Origin: Asterias rubens
Lineage: Eukaryota; Echinodermata; Asteroidea; Forcipulatida; Asteriidae
Assembly (NCBI RefSeq): GCF_902459465.1
Contig: NC_047071.1
Location: 7,768,098 to 7,832,097, forward strand
Direction of reading: 5' to 3'
Length of the DNA stretch: 64,000 nucleotides
The position numbers were made by a program, and so were the translations under genes. Positions 63,968-64,000 of the stretch are shown here, one piece after another. A model generated the notes under the pieces. That model was not told the DNA's origin. It saw only the letters and a list, made by a program, of their open reading frames with translations, and searched no databases. How positions within the stretch are numbered: the stretch's first letter is position 1; each line of letters starts with the position of its first letter.

Positions 63968-64000
63968 TTAAAGCCATTCAATCATTGCATGGTTGTGAAA

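Overview
The window looks like animal nuclear DNA, most likely from a marine deuterostome; an echinoderm, perhaps a sea star, is my best guess. It is AT-rich and dense with short palindromic transposons, SINEs and non-LTR fragments. Genes are split by many small exons with GT-AG junctions. The species guess rests on remembered repeat families and is inference; the gene models rest on splice signals and reading-frame continuity that I traced base by base.

Four regions hold genes. (1) 17161-21589, minus strand: a complete seven-coding-exon gene for a 248-residue protein with a PDZ-like N-terminal half and an unrecognised C-terminal half. (2) 28226-37237, plus strand: a complete ten-exon gene for a secreted 754-residue glycoside hydrolase family 3 protein of the beta-xylosidase type. 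(3) 45370-63452, plus strand: a secreted cysteine-rich protein. It has a TATA box and a signal-peptide exon, followed by at least four copies of a 144-residue, three-exon domain resembling DUF4773. The copies lie on near-identical 1.31-kb tandem units. (4) 49884-58590, minus strand: a nearly intact 8.7-kb Ngaro-type tyrosine-recombinase retrotransposon (gag, RT/RNase H/SGNH hydrolase, tyrosine recombinase). It sits inside the first domain exon of gene 3 and splits it.

The rest (1-17 kb, 21.6-28 kb, 38-45 kb) is mainly repeats. Three TTAA-flanked palindromic MITE families (called A, B and C here), a palindromic family D, a foldback element with a 9-bp target duplication, tRNA-derived SINEs, three 5'-truncated or deleted non-LTR retrotransposons, and several satellites and microsatellites account for much of it. 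Nested insertions and one filled/empty-site pair give a relative chronology. No CRISPR array, rRNA or functional tRNA gene was seen.

The most notable structure is the combination at 45-64 kb: a host gene that grew by tandem duplication of a phase-symmetric three-exon domain, interrupted by a young tyrosine-recombinase retrotransposon. That element keeps an intact lox-like 38-bp junction and appears to carry a 2.1-kb minisatellite as an intron in its own gag.
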